Part shown: piece after piece, positions 50,761 through 60,136 of the stretch
How the letters are laid out: each line of letters starts with the position of its first letter
How positions within the stretch are numbered: the stretch's first letter is position 1
Assembly: GCA_002374095.1 (NCBI GenBank)
Contig: DFKY01000010.1
Span: 115,901 to 179,900, forward strand
Origin: Lachnospiraceae bacterium UBA3633
Lineage (GTDB): Bacteria > Bacillota > Clostridia > Lachnospirales > Lachnospiraceae
Direction of reading: 5' to 3'
DNA length: 64,000 nucleotides
The notes under the pieces: model-generated
Database searches by the model: none
The model's input: only the letters and a program-made list of their open reading frames with translations
Told to the model about the DNA's origin: nothing
Position numbers and translations under genes: made by a program

Positions 50761-51264
50761 TTGAAGACAAGAGGCCTTAGAGGAAGTGTATTAGAAGAAA
50801 TGATAAATCGTACGATAGAAGAGTATCGTATAAAAAATCTTGCTCTAATACAAAAGATTCCTACACCGATAACCCCCATAAAGATGGACAAAGAAGGGCA
50901 TATAACCCTTGCGTATTTTGACAAGAAGTCAACTGTTGATTATGTAGGAGTTGTGCAAGAGATACCAGTGTGCTTTGATGCAAAAGAATGCAAGACTAAA
51001 AAGTTCCCTATCGCCAATGTCCATAGACACCAAGTCGAGTTTATGCATGATTGGGAAAAGCAAGGTGGGATAGCTTTTATACTTATACTTTTTATAGAGC
51101 AGAACCTTGCTTACTATATGCGATATAAAGAGCTAAAAAAATATTTTGATGATAAAAATAGTTTTTCGATTTCTGAACTCGATGAAAAATACTTTATAAA
51201 TATGAATCGCAAGATAAAAATTGATATACTTAGTAAGATTCAGCTTGATATTGATGAGAGATAA
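50761..51264 (+). CDS. recU: Holliday junction resolvase RecU
   Basis: A 167-residue protein with a TTG start. RecU blocks are GSVLEEMINRTIEEY, IQKIPTPITPIK, KKSTVDYVGVV, PVCFDAKECKTKKFPI and HRHQVEFMHDWEKQGGIAFILI; the Asp and Glu/Lys of TVDY and FDAKE form the metal site. RecU cuts Holliday junctions in Firmicutes and works with RuvAB. It is not next to its usual partner, a penicillin-binding protein gene. Confidence 0.9.
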   Translation: MKTRGLRGSVLEEMINRTIEEYRIKNLALIQKIPTPITPIKMDKEGHITLAYFDKKSTVDYVGVVQEIPVCFDAKECKTKKFPIANVHRHQVEFMHDWEKQGGIAFILILFIEQNLAYYMRYKELKKYFDDKNSFSISELDEKYFINMNRKIKIDILSKIQLDIDER

Positions 51265-51297
51265 AGGGTGTGAGTTTCATACCCTTATATATTTTTT
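51264..51297 (+). terminator. Terminator after recU
   Basis: AAGGGT-TGA and TCA-ACCCTT form a nine-pair stem with small bulges, followed by ATATATTTTTT. Confidence 0.75.
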
Positions 51298-51306
51298 GGA
51301 GATGTT

Positions 51307-52173
51307 GTGCATATAGTACTTATAGAAAAATTAAAAGAGTTATATGATGATACATGCATATCAAAAATCCTTTCTGGACTTACTTCTGATAAAAAGGTTA
51401 CATTTAGAGTAAATGCTTTAAAAAGTACTGATGATTATGTAATGAAAAACTTAAAAGATATAAGCTTTGTCTGCAAAAAAATAGAGGGATTTGAAAATGC
51501 GTATGTGATAGATAGTTATAATTCTGAAAAGAAAACCAATGCAGAAATTGTACGAATTATTGAAAACCTTGATATATTTAAAAATGGTTTTATATATCTT
51601 CAGTCACTATCATCAATGATGCCAGTCTATGTGCTCAATCCGAAAAGTAGCGAAGATATACTGGACATGTGTGCTGCACCAGGTAGTAAGACTACACTTA
51701 TTCAGGCTATAGCTCAAAATAAAGTAAATCTTACTGCTGTTGAACTTAATAAAAAAAGATTTGAAAGGCTTAAATATAATGTGAATTTGCAAGGAGCAAA
51801 TGCATATCTATTGAATATTAATTCGTGTGACCTTGATGACAACTTAAAATTTGATAAGATACTGCTTGATGCACCGTGCTCTGGATCAGGGGTAATCGAT
51901 ATAAAAGACGAAAACTACACAAAGTTTTTTACAGAGGAATTGATAGAAACTTCAACAAAAAGGCAAAAGAAACTTTTGTCAAAAGCAAAAAAGCTTCTTA
52001 AGAAAGGTGGTGTACTCGTGTATTCTACATGTTCACTACTTAAAGAAGAAAATGAAGACATGGTAAAGTATGCAATAAGCTTAAATCTCAAACTTGAAGA
52101 AAATTCTCTGAAAAAAGTTTTCCCTGATGATTTATATGAAGGCTTTTTTATGGCAAAATTTGTCAATGAATGA
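51307..52173 (+). CDS. RsmB/NOP2-type RNA (cytosine-5)-methyltransferase
   Basis: A 288-residue protein with a GTG start after GGAG. AdoMet motif I is CAAPGSKTTLIQAIAQ; the catalytic motifs are DAPCSGSGVID (motif IV Cys) and YSTCSLLKEEN (motif VI Cys). There is no NusB-like N-terminal domain, so it is shorter than RsmB and closer to RsmF/NSUN-type enzymes. The target, rRNA or tRNA, is unknown. Confidence 0.85.
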   Translation: MHIVLIEKLKELYDDTCISKILSGLTSDKKVTFRVNALKSTDDYVMKNLKDISFVCKKIEGFENAYVIDSYNSEKKTNAEIVRIIENLDIFKNGFIYLQSLSSMMPVYVLNPKSSEDILDMCAAPGSKTTLIQAIAQNKVNLTAVELNKKRFERLKYNVNLQGANAYLLNINSCDLDDNLKFDKILLDAPCSGSGVIDIKDENYTKFFTEELIETSTKRQKKLLSKAKKLLKKGGVLVYSTCSLLKEENEDMVKYAISLNLKLEENSLKKVFPDDLYEGFFMAKFVNE

Positions 52174-52192
52174 TAGAAAATAAGGCGTGTAT

Positions 52193-54016
52193 ATGGCATA
52201 CGATGGCGTATTTTTAAAAAAAGAATTAGAAGAGCTTAAAGAAATTGTATTAAATGAGCGAATCAACAAGATTAATGTATTGTCGAAGAGTTCAGTGTCA
52301 TTTTTAATTCGAAAAAACGGTAAAAATCTTTCGTTAATACTTGACGCCAATCCTAATTTTCCTTATGTAAATATTGTTGATGACGAAAAGAATAATATGA
52401 AAGTTCCATCTGGATTTTGCATGTTGCTTAGGAAGCATTTTGAGAGTGGTATCGTAAAAGATATAGTGCAAGTTGGAAAAGATGCGAAATTAAATGGAGA
52501 AGTATTAACAGATGAAAGTTTTGAACGTATAGTTAGATTTTCTATTGAAAATGTCACTGATGGTGGTGATATAAAGACATGTTACATATTTTTTGAAATA
52601 ATGGGCAAGTATAGTAATATTATAGTTACTGATGAGAATCTAATTATTATAGATACGCTTTTGAAAAACAAAAATGAAAATGAGAGACTTAAACAAAAAA
52701 ATGTATATAATATAAAACATATAGCAAATAAATATAATATACTAAAAGATGATTATGAGATATTTAGAAGTCGAGTTTTTTCAGTAAAAGAGTTAAATTC
52801 TTTAAATGGAGAAGATTTTGATGTAATAAATGCTATCTGTAAAATGTATGAAGGACTATCAAGACAATTGGTTCTCAGCACTTTTCTATTATATATCAAT
52901 GAAAATAATAAAAAGTATTCTGTCCACTATGATATAAGTGGGCTTGAAGATTTCCGCACGTTTTTTACTTACTTACAGAAATGCATAGATAAGCCACTTG
53001 ACCCTGTAATTAACTATAAGGATGGTAAACCTTCAGATTTTTATATTTATCCACTAATCCAATATGAAGGAAATATAGTACACTTTAAATCTATAAGAAG
53101 TCTTTTAAGCAAATATATAAATGATAAATATAGTAACATTAGTGAAAATGTAGATAAAAAAGCACTTGAAGATATAATAAAAGCATTGTACAGTAAGTTT
53201 TATAAAAAGATAGATATTTACAATGAAGATATTAGTAAATGTGATGATATGGAAAAGTATAAAAAATACGCTGAACTTGTATCATCATATGGCTATAATG
53301 AATATAATATTGTTGAAAATAATCTTGTATGTGTAGACTTTGATGGAACCAAATATAGTATACCTATAGACATAAGCATTTCGATTTCAAAAAATGTAGA
53401 GAAATATTATAATAGATACAATAAGCTTAAGAGAACGAAAGAAAATGCACTAAAGCTTCTTGAAGAAGTAAAAGAAAAGATAGAGCACCTTGAAAGCATA
53501 GAATCGAGTGTGCGCATTTCAAATGATGAAAAAGATTTATATCTTATAAAAGAAGAACTCGCAAGATATTTTGATGAGGCAAGAAGCTTTGCCTCAATTA
53601 AAAAACATGAAGAAGACACTGCAAGAAGGAAAAAACATAAAAATGTATCTATAAATTATAATATATCAGAATATAAGTCAAGTAGCGGTATCACTATCTA
53701 TGTAGGTAAAAATAACATTCAAAATGAGTATCTTACATTTGATATGGCAAGTTCCTATGATACTTGGTTTCATGTAAAAGGCTCAAAAGGTGCTCATGTC
53801 ATACTTAAAGCCAGGTATGAGGATGTGGACGATAAAACCCTTGTTGAAGCAGCTGGTCTTGCAGCGTATTACAGTGATAGAAAAGATGATACAAAAGTGA
53901 CAGTTGATTATACTTACAGAAAGGAACTTAAGAAAGTAAAAGGAAAAGCGCCGGGATTTTGCATATATCATAAAAACTATAGTATAAATGTAAAGCCTAC
54001 TCTATTAATAAAGTAA
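52193..54016 (+). CDS. rqcH: NFACT family protein, RqcH-like (ribosome quality control)
   Basis: The ATG at 52193 is preferred to a GTG six bases earlier (607 residues). Domain order is NFACT-N (MAYDGVFLKKELEELKEIV), helix-hairpin-helix region, coiled coil (~395-480) and NFACT-R (VGKNNIQNEYLTFDMASSYDTWFHVKGSKGAHVIL). RqcH adds Ala tails to peptides stuck on 50S subunits. Older annotations call the family fibronectin-binding protein. It lacks an obvious terminator of its own. Confidence 0.92.
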   Translation: MAYDGVFLKKELEELKEIVLNERINKINVLSKSSVSFLIRKNGKNLSLILDANPNFPYVNIVDDEKNNMKVPSGFCMLLRKHFESGIVKDIVQVGKDAKLNGEVLTDESFERIVRFSIENVTDGGDIKTCYIFFEIMGKYSNIIVTDENLIIIDTLLKNKNENERLKQKNVYNIKHIANKYNILKDDYEIFRSRVFSVKELNSLNGEDFDVINAICKMYEGLSRQLVLSTFLLYINENNKKYSVHYDISGLEDFRTFFTYLQKCIDKPLDPVINYKDGKPSDFYIYPLIQYEGNIVHFKSIRSLLSKYINDKYSNISENVDKKALEDIIKALYSKFYKKIDIYNEDISKCDDMEKYKKYAELVSSYGYNEYNIVENNLVCVDFDGTKYSIPIDISISISKNVEKYYNRYNKLKRTKENALKLLEEVKEKIEHLESIESSVRISNDEKDLYLIKEELARYFDEARSFASIKKHEEDTARRKKHKNVSINYNISEYKSSSGITIYVGKNNIQNEYLTFDMASSYDTWFHVKGSKGAHVILKARYEDVDDKTLVEAAGLAAYYSDRKDDTKVTVDYTYRKELKKVKGKAPGFCIYHKNYSINVKPTLLIK

Positions 54017-54041
54017 CGAATTGCATATCTCATTCATGCGT

Positions 54042-54067
54042 TTGTAGGGGCGAGCACTGCGAGCCCG
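54042..54067. repeat. GC-rich REP-like fragment
   Basis: A GC-rich stretch with GGGC...GCCC ends and an internal tandem GCGAGC-ACT-GCGAGC stands in an otherwise very AT-rich gap. Similar short blocks occur as dispersed repeats in many Firmicutes genomes. It may also serve as a weak terminator after rqcH. Confidence 0.35.
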
Positions 54068-54087
54068 TTTAAGGCATTATATTATAC

Positions 54088-54115
54088 TTGACAATGTTAT
54101 AAAACTTGCTATAAT
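54088..54115 (+). promoter_or_regulatory. Promoter of infC-rpmI-rplT
   Basis: Consensus TTGACA (54088-54093), 16 bases, consensus TATAAT (54110-54115). The leader is about 130 bases. Confidence 0.85.
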
Positions 54116-54121
54116 AATAGA

Positions 54122-54250
54122 GTAAATAAAGTAGATGACATCTCACCTAGGAGCGTATAGCGACATAGGTTTATAAGATTTTTTTGAGGTGGTCATCTTT
54201 ATGTCCACTATTTTTTTTGAAAAAGTTTTGTGAAAGGAAGGGTGAACTTT
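54122..54250 (+). promoter_or_regulatory. infC leader, probable L20 autoregulatory attenuator
   Basis: Two competing folds are visible: ACCTA/TAGGT (54148-54173) followed by AAGATTTTTTT, which looks like a terminator, and GATGAC-CACCT with AGGTG-GTCATC (54135-54153 with 54186-54197), which would replace it. In B. subtilis L20 binds the infC leader and causes early termination; the layout here fits that model. Confidence 0.6.
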
Positions 54251-54763
54251 ATTAACGAAAAGAATATACAAGTCAATGAGAGAATAAGGGACGCTGAAGT
54301 AAGAGTTATAGGACCTGATGGAGAGCAACTTGGTATTATGAGCAGCAGAGAGGCACTTAACCAAGCTTTTGAGATGGAGCTTGACCTTGTGAAGATAGCA
54401 CCAAATGCTGTACCACCAGTGTGCAAAATTATTGATTTTGGAAAGTACCGTTATGAATTGCTAAAGAAAGAAAAAGAACAAAAAAAGAACCAAAAGCAAG
54501 TTGAACTTAAAGAGATAAGAATGACACCAAATATTGACACCAATGACTTAAATACTAAAATTAATGCTGGAAGAAAGTTTTTGGAAAAAGGTCATAAACT
54601 AAAAGTGACATTAAGATTTAGAGGTCGAGAGATGGCCCATATGAATGACTCTGAGCATATACTTACTGATATTGCAAATAGTCTTTCTGATGTATGCCAG
54701 ATTGAAAAACCTTCTAAAGCAGAAGGCCGTAATATGAGTATCGTACTTGCACCAAAAAAGTAA
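54251..54763 (+). CDS. infC: Translation initiation factor IF-3 (ATT start)
   Basis: The only well-spaced ribosome site (AAAGGAAGGG) lies eight bases before an ATT at 54251. Starting there gives the standard IF-3 N-terminus NEKNIQVNERIRDAEVRVIGPDGEQLG (171 codons). A GTG at 54230 has no ribosome site, and one at 54242 sits inside the site. A rare start codon is the known autoregulatory feature of infC: IF-3 rejects non-standard starts on its own mRNA. The C-terminal domain has IDTNDLNTKINAGRKFLEKGHKLKVTLRFRGREM. Confidence 0.9.
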   Translation: MNEKNIQVNERIRDAEVRVIGPDGEQLGIMSSREALNQAFEMELDLVKIAPNAVPPVCKIIDFGKYRYELLKKEKEQKKNQKQVELKEIRMTPNIDTNDLNTKINAGRKFLEKGHKLKVTLRFRGREMAHMNDSEHILTDIANSLSDVCQIEKPSKAEGRNMSIVLAPKK

Positions 54764-54773
54764 GGAGAGGATT

Positions 54774-54977
54774 ATGAAAAAGTACAAAGTAAAAACAAGT
54801 AAATCTGCAGCAAAAAGATTTAAGAAAACAGGAACTGGCAAGCTTGTGAGAATGAAAGCCAATAAGTCTCACATACTTAATAAAAAGACTACAAAGAGAA
54901 AGAGAAACTTGAGAAAAGATACAGTAGTCGATAAGACAAATGTTAAGACAATGAAGAAAATTTTACCTTATTTGTAA
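54774..54977 (+). CDS. rpmI: 50S ribosomal protein L35
   Basis: The ATG at 54774 follows AAGGAGAGG and gives MKKYKVKTSKSAAKRFKKTGTGKLVRMKANKSHIL, a standard L35 (67 residues). It lies between infC and rplT in the usual order. Confidence 0.96.
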   Translation: MKKYKVKTSKSAAKRFKKTGTGKLVRMKANKSHILNKKTTKRKRNLRKDTVVDKTNVKTMKKILPYL

Positions 54978-55007
54978 GATGGTTAAGAATATTAGGAGGT
55001 TAATGAC

Positions 55008-55361
55008 ATGGCAAGAGTTAAAGGTGGCATGAATGCCAAGAGAAAGCATAAAAAAGTATTAAAGCTTGCTAAAGGTTTTAGAGGAGCAAGATCAAAACAA
55101 TATAGAGTTGCAAAGCAAAGTGTGATGAGAGCACTTACTGAATCATACAGAGGCAGAAAAGAGAAAAAGAGACAGTTTAGAGAGTTATGGATTACAAGAA
55201 TCAATGCAGCATGTAGATTAAATGATATATCATATAGTAAGTTCATGTATGGACTTAAAAAAGCAAATATTATAATCAATAGAAAAATACTTGCGGAACT
55301 TGCAGTATCTGATGAAAAAGCATTTACAAAACTTGCAGAGACTGCCAAAAATAATCTTTAA
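55008..55361 (+). CDS. rplT: 50S ribosomal protein L20
   Basis: A 117-residue protein starting MARVKGGMNAKRKHKKVLKLAKGFRGARSKQYRVAKQ, a clear L20 with ribosome site AGGAGG. It is the likely repressor of its own operon through the infC leader. Confidence 0.97.
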   Translation: MARVKGGMNAKRKHKKVLKLAKGFRGARSKQYRVAKQSVMRALTESYRGRKEKKRQFRELWITRINAACRLNDISYSKFMYGLKKANIIINRKILAELAVSDEKAFTKLAETAKNNL

Positions 55362-55370
55362 TAAGAAAAT

Positions 55371-55396
55371 TACCCATAGCTATATGGGTATTTTTT
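55371..55396 (+). terminator. Terminator after rplT
   Basis: TACCCATA and TATGGGTA form an eight-pair stem with loop GCTA, followed by six T. Confidence 0.88.
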
Positions 55397-55410
55397 GAAA
55401 ATGAGAAAAT

Positions 55411-56433
55411 ATGGATATTAATTTAGATAAAATTAAAGACAAAGCTATAGAAAGTATAGACAATGCGAGTGACCTAAAAGCACTTGATGATATAAGAGTA
55501 AGTTACTTTGGAAAAAAAGGCGAGATTACTGCCATCATGCAAAGGTTTAAAGAGCTTAAAGATGAGGAACGAAAAGAACTTGGTAAAGCTATAAATCTTG
55601 TAAAATCCGCTATTGAGGATGAGATAAAGCTTAGACAAAAGAAGTTTACAGAAAAGATCCTTGGCGAAAAATTAAAAAGAGAGGCAATAGATGTAACTTT
55701 ACCATCAAAGAAAGTAAATATAGGGCATTTACATCCATGCACAATAGTCTATAATGATGTGCGAAAGATCTTTGAGAAGATGGGATATACAGTTGTGACA
55801 GGACCTGAGATAGAATATGACCTTTACAACTTTGAGAAGTTAAATATTGAGAAAGGTCATCCTGCACGTGATGAGCAAGATACATTTTATATAAATGACA
55901 AAGTGCTTCTTCGTACACAGACAAGTCCGGTACAGGCTCGTGTCATGGAAAAAGGCAAGCTCCCTATATGCATTATATCAGCTGGTAGAGTATTTAGGTC
56001 AGATTCTGTGGATGCTACGCATTCTCCTACATTTCATCAGATAGAAGGGCTTGTGGTAAGTGATAATATTTCATTCGCTGATTTGAAAGGGACACTTACA
56101 GTATTTGCAAAATCATTTTTTGGAAATGATATAAAGACGAGATTTAGGCCACATCATTTTCCATTCACTGAACCAAGTGCTGAGATGGATGTAAGTTGCT
56201 TTAAGTGTGGAGGCAAAGGCTGTAGGTTCTGCAAAAATGAAGGATGGATAGAGATTTTAGGATGTGGTATGGTCAATCCAAAAGTATATGAACTTTGCGG
56301 ACTTGATAAAGACAAGTGTCAAGGATTCGCTTTTGGTATAGGTATTGAAAGACTAGCACTTCTTAAGTATGAGATAGATGATATGAGACTTCTCTATGAA
56401 AATGATATGAGATTTCTTAATCAATTTGATTAG
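55411..56433 (+). CDS. pheS: Phenylalanyl-tRNA synthetase alpha subunit
   Basis: A 340-residue class II subunit with an N-terminal coiled arm. Motif 2 is RVFRSDSVDATHSPTFHQIEGLVV and motif 3 is GFAFGIGIERLALLKYEI. Cys-rich SCFKCGGKGCRFCKNEGW is the insert common in clostridial PheS. The ATG comes only 14 bases after the rplT terminator and has no good ribosome site; no T-box is seen. Confidence 0.95.
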   Translation: MDINLDKIKDKAIESIDNASDLKALDDIRVSYFGKKGEITAIMQRFKELKDEERKELGKAINLVKSAIEDEIKLRQKKFTEKILGEKLKREAIDVTLPSKKVNIGHLHPCTIVYNDVRKIFEKMGYTVVTGPEIEYDLYNFEKLNIEKGHPARDEQDTFYINDKVLLRTQTSPVQARVMEKGKLPICIISAGRVFRSDSVDATHSPTFHQIEGLVVSDNISFADLKGTLTVFAKSFFGNDIKTRFRPHHFPFTEPSAEMDVSCFKCGGKGCRFCKNEGWIEILGCGMVNPKVYELCGLDKDKCQGFAFGIGIERLALLKYEIDDMRLLYENDMRFLNQFD

Positions 56434-56445
56434 ACAGGTGATGAT

Positions 56446-58875
56446 ATGAAAGCATCAGATAAATTTTTAAAATATTATGTAAAAGATTTGGATGTAAAAG
56501 GGAAAGAATTCTCTGAAGCTATCACTATGACTGGAACTAAAGTTGAGACATATGAGAACCTTTCTAAAAATCTTGAAAATATAATTGTAGTGAGACTTGA
56601 TAAAATCGAAAAGCATCCAAATGCTGATAAATTGGTAGTATGCCAATGCAATACTGGAAAAGAGGTTATACAGATAGTTACAGGAGCACCAAATGTTTAT
56701 GAAGGTATGCTTTGCCCTGCTGTACTTGATGGAGGTCGTGTCGCTGCATCAGCACATGATGATAAAGAGCATCCTGATGGCATAAAGATAAAAGCAGGAA
56801 AGCTTCGTGATGTGTTATCAAATGGTATGCTTTGCTCAATTGGTGAGCTTGGAAGACCTGCAGATCTCTATGGGGGAGATGATGGCATACTTGATATGAG
56901 TAGCATTGACTGTAAGCCAGGTGATGATGCTATAAAAGCATTAAACCTTGATGATACACTATATGATTTTGAGATTACATCCAATCGTGTAGATTGTTAT
57001 AGCGTGATAGGCATAGCGAGAGAAGTCGCTGCAACATTTGGCAAGACATTTACATATCCGAAAACTACATTTACACCTTCATTTAAAGATAATTCATATA
57101 TTAAAGTTGAAGTATTGGATCAAGATCTTTGCCCTATGTTTGCTACAAGATTTGTAAAAAACTTAAAGATTGAAGATTCTCCAGAATGGCTTAAAGATTC
57201 ACTTCGCGCAGTAGGCATAAGACCTATCAATAATATCGTAGATATTACTAATTTTGTTATGATGGAATATGGCCAACCGATGCATGCGTATGATTATGAC
57301 ACTATAAGAGGAAAAAAGATTGTAGTAAAAAGAGCAAAGGATAATGATAAGTTTACTACACTTGATGGGCAGGAGAGAGAGTTAAATGATAGTATGCTTA
57401 CAATATGTGATGGAGAAGGAGCTATAGGACTCGCAGGAATCATGGGTGGCGAAAATTCTATGATTACAAAAGATTGTAAGAACTTACTTCTTGAAGCAGC
57501 CAATTTTAATGGTGTGAATATACGTCTTAGTTCAAAAAAACTTGGACTTAGGACAGAAGCATCAAATCTTTTTGAAAAAGGACTTGACCCCAATAATGCC
57601 ATAGCAGCATTAAATCGTGCATGTGCACTTATAGAAGATCTTCACTGCGGAGAAATATGTGAAGATATGATATATTTCTATCCTAAAGAAAAAGAGAATG
57701 TAAATAGATTGCTACAAGTCTCTGTTGATAAAATCAATAACTTACTTGGTGTAGATATAGATGCTTTGACCATGAAAAAAGTTTTAGATAGAATTGAGCT
57801 TACTACAGAAATTGATGGTAATAGTCTTAAAATAAGTGTACCAACTTGGAGACAAGATATCTGGAACTATGCAGATGTTGCAGAAGAAGTTATGAGATTT
57901 TATGGGTATGATAAAGTCGATGAATCTCTTCCAAATCTTGATATAGTACCATCAATTAGCTCAAAAAGCGATATAATTGAAAATGCTTCTATGCTTGTAG
58001 CGAGATTTAATGGCTTCGATGAAGCTATGAATTATTCTTTTGAATCGTCAAAAGTATATGATAAACTTTTATATAGTAGTGATGCAAAAGAAAGAAATTA
58101 CATAAAGATTTTTAATCCACTCGGTGAAGACTTTGAGATTATGAGAACCCAACTTGTGAATGGAATACTTAAGTCACTATCTACAAACTACAATCGTGGG
58201 TTAAAAGAGGCAAAACTTTTTGAGATTGCTAATATCTACTTGCCACTTGATGAAAAGATAGAAGTTCTTCCAGATGAAAGAAAAACTATAGCTATGGGTG
58301 GCTTTGGGAAAAATCTCGATTTCTTTAGCTTCAAAGGATATGTTGAAGAGATACTTTCTGCATCTCATGTAAAAGGCAAAATTAGTTTCGTTAAAAATGA
58401 AAATATAAGTTATATGCATCCTGGCAGAACTGCAGATGTATATATAGATGATGTGTGTATTGGTTTTGTTGGAGAAGTTCATGAGATAGTGCTTAAGAAT
58501 TATGATATACACACAAGGACTTATTTATTGCAACTTGATTTGAAAAACATAATAGAAAAATCTGATTTTATGTTTAAGTATAGTGAAGTTAGCAAATTCC
58601 CAAGATCAGAAAGAGATCTTTCTATGACAGTTCCAAAAGACATTACTATAGATAAGATAGAAGAGATTTTGAAAGTTCGTGGTGGAAAGCTTCTTGAAAG
58701 CATAGAACTTTTTGATATATATGAAGGGGCACAGGTAGGAGAAAACTTTAAGTCAGTAGCTTATAATTTGTCATTTGGTTCAAAAGACCACAGTCTCACA
58801 AGTGAAGAAGTGGATAAAGTTATTGATAAGATTATAAATGGCCTTAAGACTCTTGGCATAGAGCTTAGAAAATAG
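56446..58875 (+). CDS. pheT: Phenylalanyl-tRNA synthetase beta subunit
   Basis: An 809-residue subunit. It has an N-terminal EMAP-like tRNA-binding domain (IIVVRLDKIEKHPNADKLVVCQ), the B3/4 editing domain (~200-370, NRVDCYSVIGIAREVAATFGKTF), B5, a catalytic-like core and the C-terminal anticodon-binding fold (VSKFPRSERDLSMTVPKDI). It forms the alpha2-beta2 enzyme with PheS. Confidence 0.95.
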   Translation: MKASDKFLKYYVKDLDVKGKEFSEAITMTGTKVETYENLSKNLENIIVVRLDKIEKHPNADKLVVCQCNTGKEVIQIVTGAPNVYEGMLCPAVLDGGRVAASAHDDKEHPDGIKIKAGKLRDVLSNGMLCSIGELGRPADLYGGDDGILDMSSIDCKPGDDAIKALNLDDTLYDFEITSNRVDCYSVIGIAREVAATFGKTFTYPKTTFTPSFKDNSYIKVEVLDQDLCPMFATRFVKNLKIEDSPEWLKDSLRAVGIRPINNIVDITNFVMMEYGQPMHAYDYDTIRGKKIVVKRAKDNDKFTTLDGQERELNDSMLTICDGEGAIGLAGIMGGENSMITKDCKNLLLEAANFNGVNIRLSSKKLGLRTEASNLFEKGLDPNNAIAALNRACALIEDLHCGEICEDMIYFYPKEKENVNRLLQVSVDKINNLLGVDIDALTMKKVLDRIELTTEIDGNSLKISVPTWRQDIWNYADVAEEVMRFYGYDKVDESLPNLDIVPSISSKSDIIENASMLVARFNGFDEAMNYSFESSKVYDKLLYSSDAKERNYIKIFNPLGEDFEIMRTQLVNGILKSLSTNYNRGLKEAKLFEIANIYLPLDEKIEVLPDERKTIAMGGFGKNLDFFSFKGYVEEILSASHVKGKISFVKNENISYMHPGRTADVYIDDVCIGFVGEVHEIVLKNYDIHTRTYLLQLDLKNIIEKSDFMFKYSEVSKFPRSERDLSMTVPKDITIDKIEEILKVRGGKLLESIELFDIYEGAQVGENFKSVAYNLSFGSKDHSLTSEEVDKVIDKIINGLKTLGIELRK

Positions 58876-58877
58876 TA

Positions 58878-58906
58878 TTTACAAAAGCAAGCAACTTTGC
58901 TATAAT
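58878..58906 (+). promoter_or_regulatory. Promoter of rpsU
   Basis: TTTACA (58878-58883), 17 bases, consensus TATAAT (58901-58906). The leader is about 28 bases and includes ribosome site AAGGGAG. Confidence 0.82.
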
Positions 58907-58940
58907 TTATATATTGTGTGAACAGAAGGGAGTGAGAAGA

Positions 58941-59120
58941 TTGTCAAGCGTTATAGTTAAAGAGAACGAGACATTAGATAATGCTTTAAGACGTTTCAAA
59001 AGAAATTGCGCTAAGGCTGGAATTCAACAAGAGATAAGAAAACGTGAGTTCTATGAGAAGCCAAGTGTAAAGAGAAAGAAAAAATCTGAAGCAGCGCGTA
59101 AAAGAAAGTTTAATTTTTAA
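58941..59120 (+). CDS. rpsU: 30S ribosomal protein S21 (TTG start)
   Basis: The frame reads from 58914, but S21 proteins start at S-x-VIVKENE. The TTG at 58941 lies eight bases after AAGGGAG and gives MSSVIVKENETLDNALRRFKRNCAKAGIQQEIRKREFYEKPSVKRK in form (59 residues). An ATG start does not exist near this position. Confidence 0.93.
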   Translation: MSSVIVKENETLDNALRRFKRNCAKAGIQQEIRKREFYEKPSVKRKKKSEAARKRKFNF

Positions 59121-59126
59121 TTTTAA

Positions 59127-59157
59127 GCCCTATTCCTTTGGATAGGGCGTATTTTTT
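59127..59157 (+). terminator. Terminator after rpsU
   Basis: GCCCTAT (59127-59133) and ATAGGGC (59142-59148) form a seven-pair stem, followed by GTATTTTTT. Confidence 0.88.
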
Positions 59158-59167
59158 ATGATAAAAT

Positions 59168-60136
59168 ATGGATAATGGCATAATAATAGATATTGAGAAT
59201 GATATTATAAGCAAAGTCTTTGGCAACTTTGACATAAATTTAAAAAAAATTGAAAAAAGATATAATGTTTCCATAGTCATCAGGGATAATGCTATAAAGA
59301 TTTTTGGTGCTAATGTGTATGAGGCAAAAGATTTAATTCTTCTTTTGATTGAAAAAGCAAAAAATGGGAACGATATAAGTGAACAGGAGCTTAATTATTG
59401 CATGGACATGATAGATACTAATGATAAAAAAGTAAAAGAAGATATAGTAGGGCTTGATGATGATGTGATCTCAAGGACAATAAGTGGCAAACCAGTAAAA
59501 GCAAAAACTTTGGGTCAAAAAAAGTACATAGAGAGTATAAGGAACAATATGATAACTTTCGGAATAGGCCCTGCAGGTACTGGCAAGACTTATCTTGGAG
59601 TATGCATGGCGATAGAAGCGTTTAAGAAAGGGGATGTGGAGAGAATTGTACTTACAAGACCTGCGATAGAAGCTGGTGAAAAGCTTGGATATCTTCCAGG
59701 AGATCTTCAAAGCAAAATTGATCCATATCTTAGACCACTTTATGATGCCATATATCAGATCATGGGAGCTGAAAGCTTTCAAACAAATGTTGAAAAGGGA
59801 CTTATTGAAGTGGCACCACTTGCTTATATGAGAGGAAGAACTCTTGATAATGCATTTATAATACTTGATGAAGCACAAAATACTACCATACCACAGATGA
59901 AAATGTTTCTTACGAGAATTGGATTTAATTCTAAAGTTATAGTTACCGGAGATGATACTCAAAAAGACCTTCCACGTGATGTAAAATCAGGTCTTGATAG
60001 TGCTATAAAAGTTTTGCATAGTATTGATGGTATAGAGTTTGTGAGACTTACAAGCAAAGATGTAGTAAGGCATCCGCTTGTGCAAAAGATAGTAGTTGCA
60101 TATGAAAATTATGATAAATCTTATAACAAAAGATGA
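59168..60136 (+). CDS. phoH: PhoH family ATPase
   Basis: A 322-residue protein with Walker A GIGPAGTGKTYLG (~140), Walker B DNAFIILDEAQNTT and the C-terminal block LPRDVKSGLDSAIKVL. PhoH is an RNA-associated ATPase that is commonly paired with ybeY, as here. It has no ribosome site; TATGAT stands five bases before the ATG, only 11 bases after the rpsU terminator's T-run. Confidence 0.92.
   Translation: MDNGIIIDIENDIISKVFGNFDINLKKIEKRYNVSIVIRDNAIKIFGANVYEAKDLILLLIEKAKNGNDISEQELNYCMDMIDTNDKKVKEDIVGLDDDVISRTISGKPVKAKTLGQKKYIESIRNNMITFGIGPAGTGKTYLGVCMAIEAFKKGDVERIVLTRPAIEAGEKLGYLPGDLQSKIDPYLRPLYDAIYQIMGAESFQTNVEKGLIEVAPLAYMRGRTLDNAFIILDEAQNTTIPQMKMFLTRIGFNSKVIVTGDDTQKDLPRDVKSGLDSAIKVLHSIDGIEFVRLTSKDVVRHPLVQKIVVAYENYDKSYNKR

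Noticed and set aside
55362..55410. T-box leader before pheS
   Set aside because: Only a terminator fits in the 49-base gap; there is no room for a specifier stem or T-box sequence.
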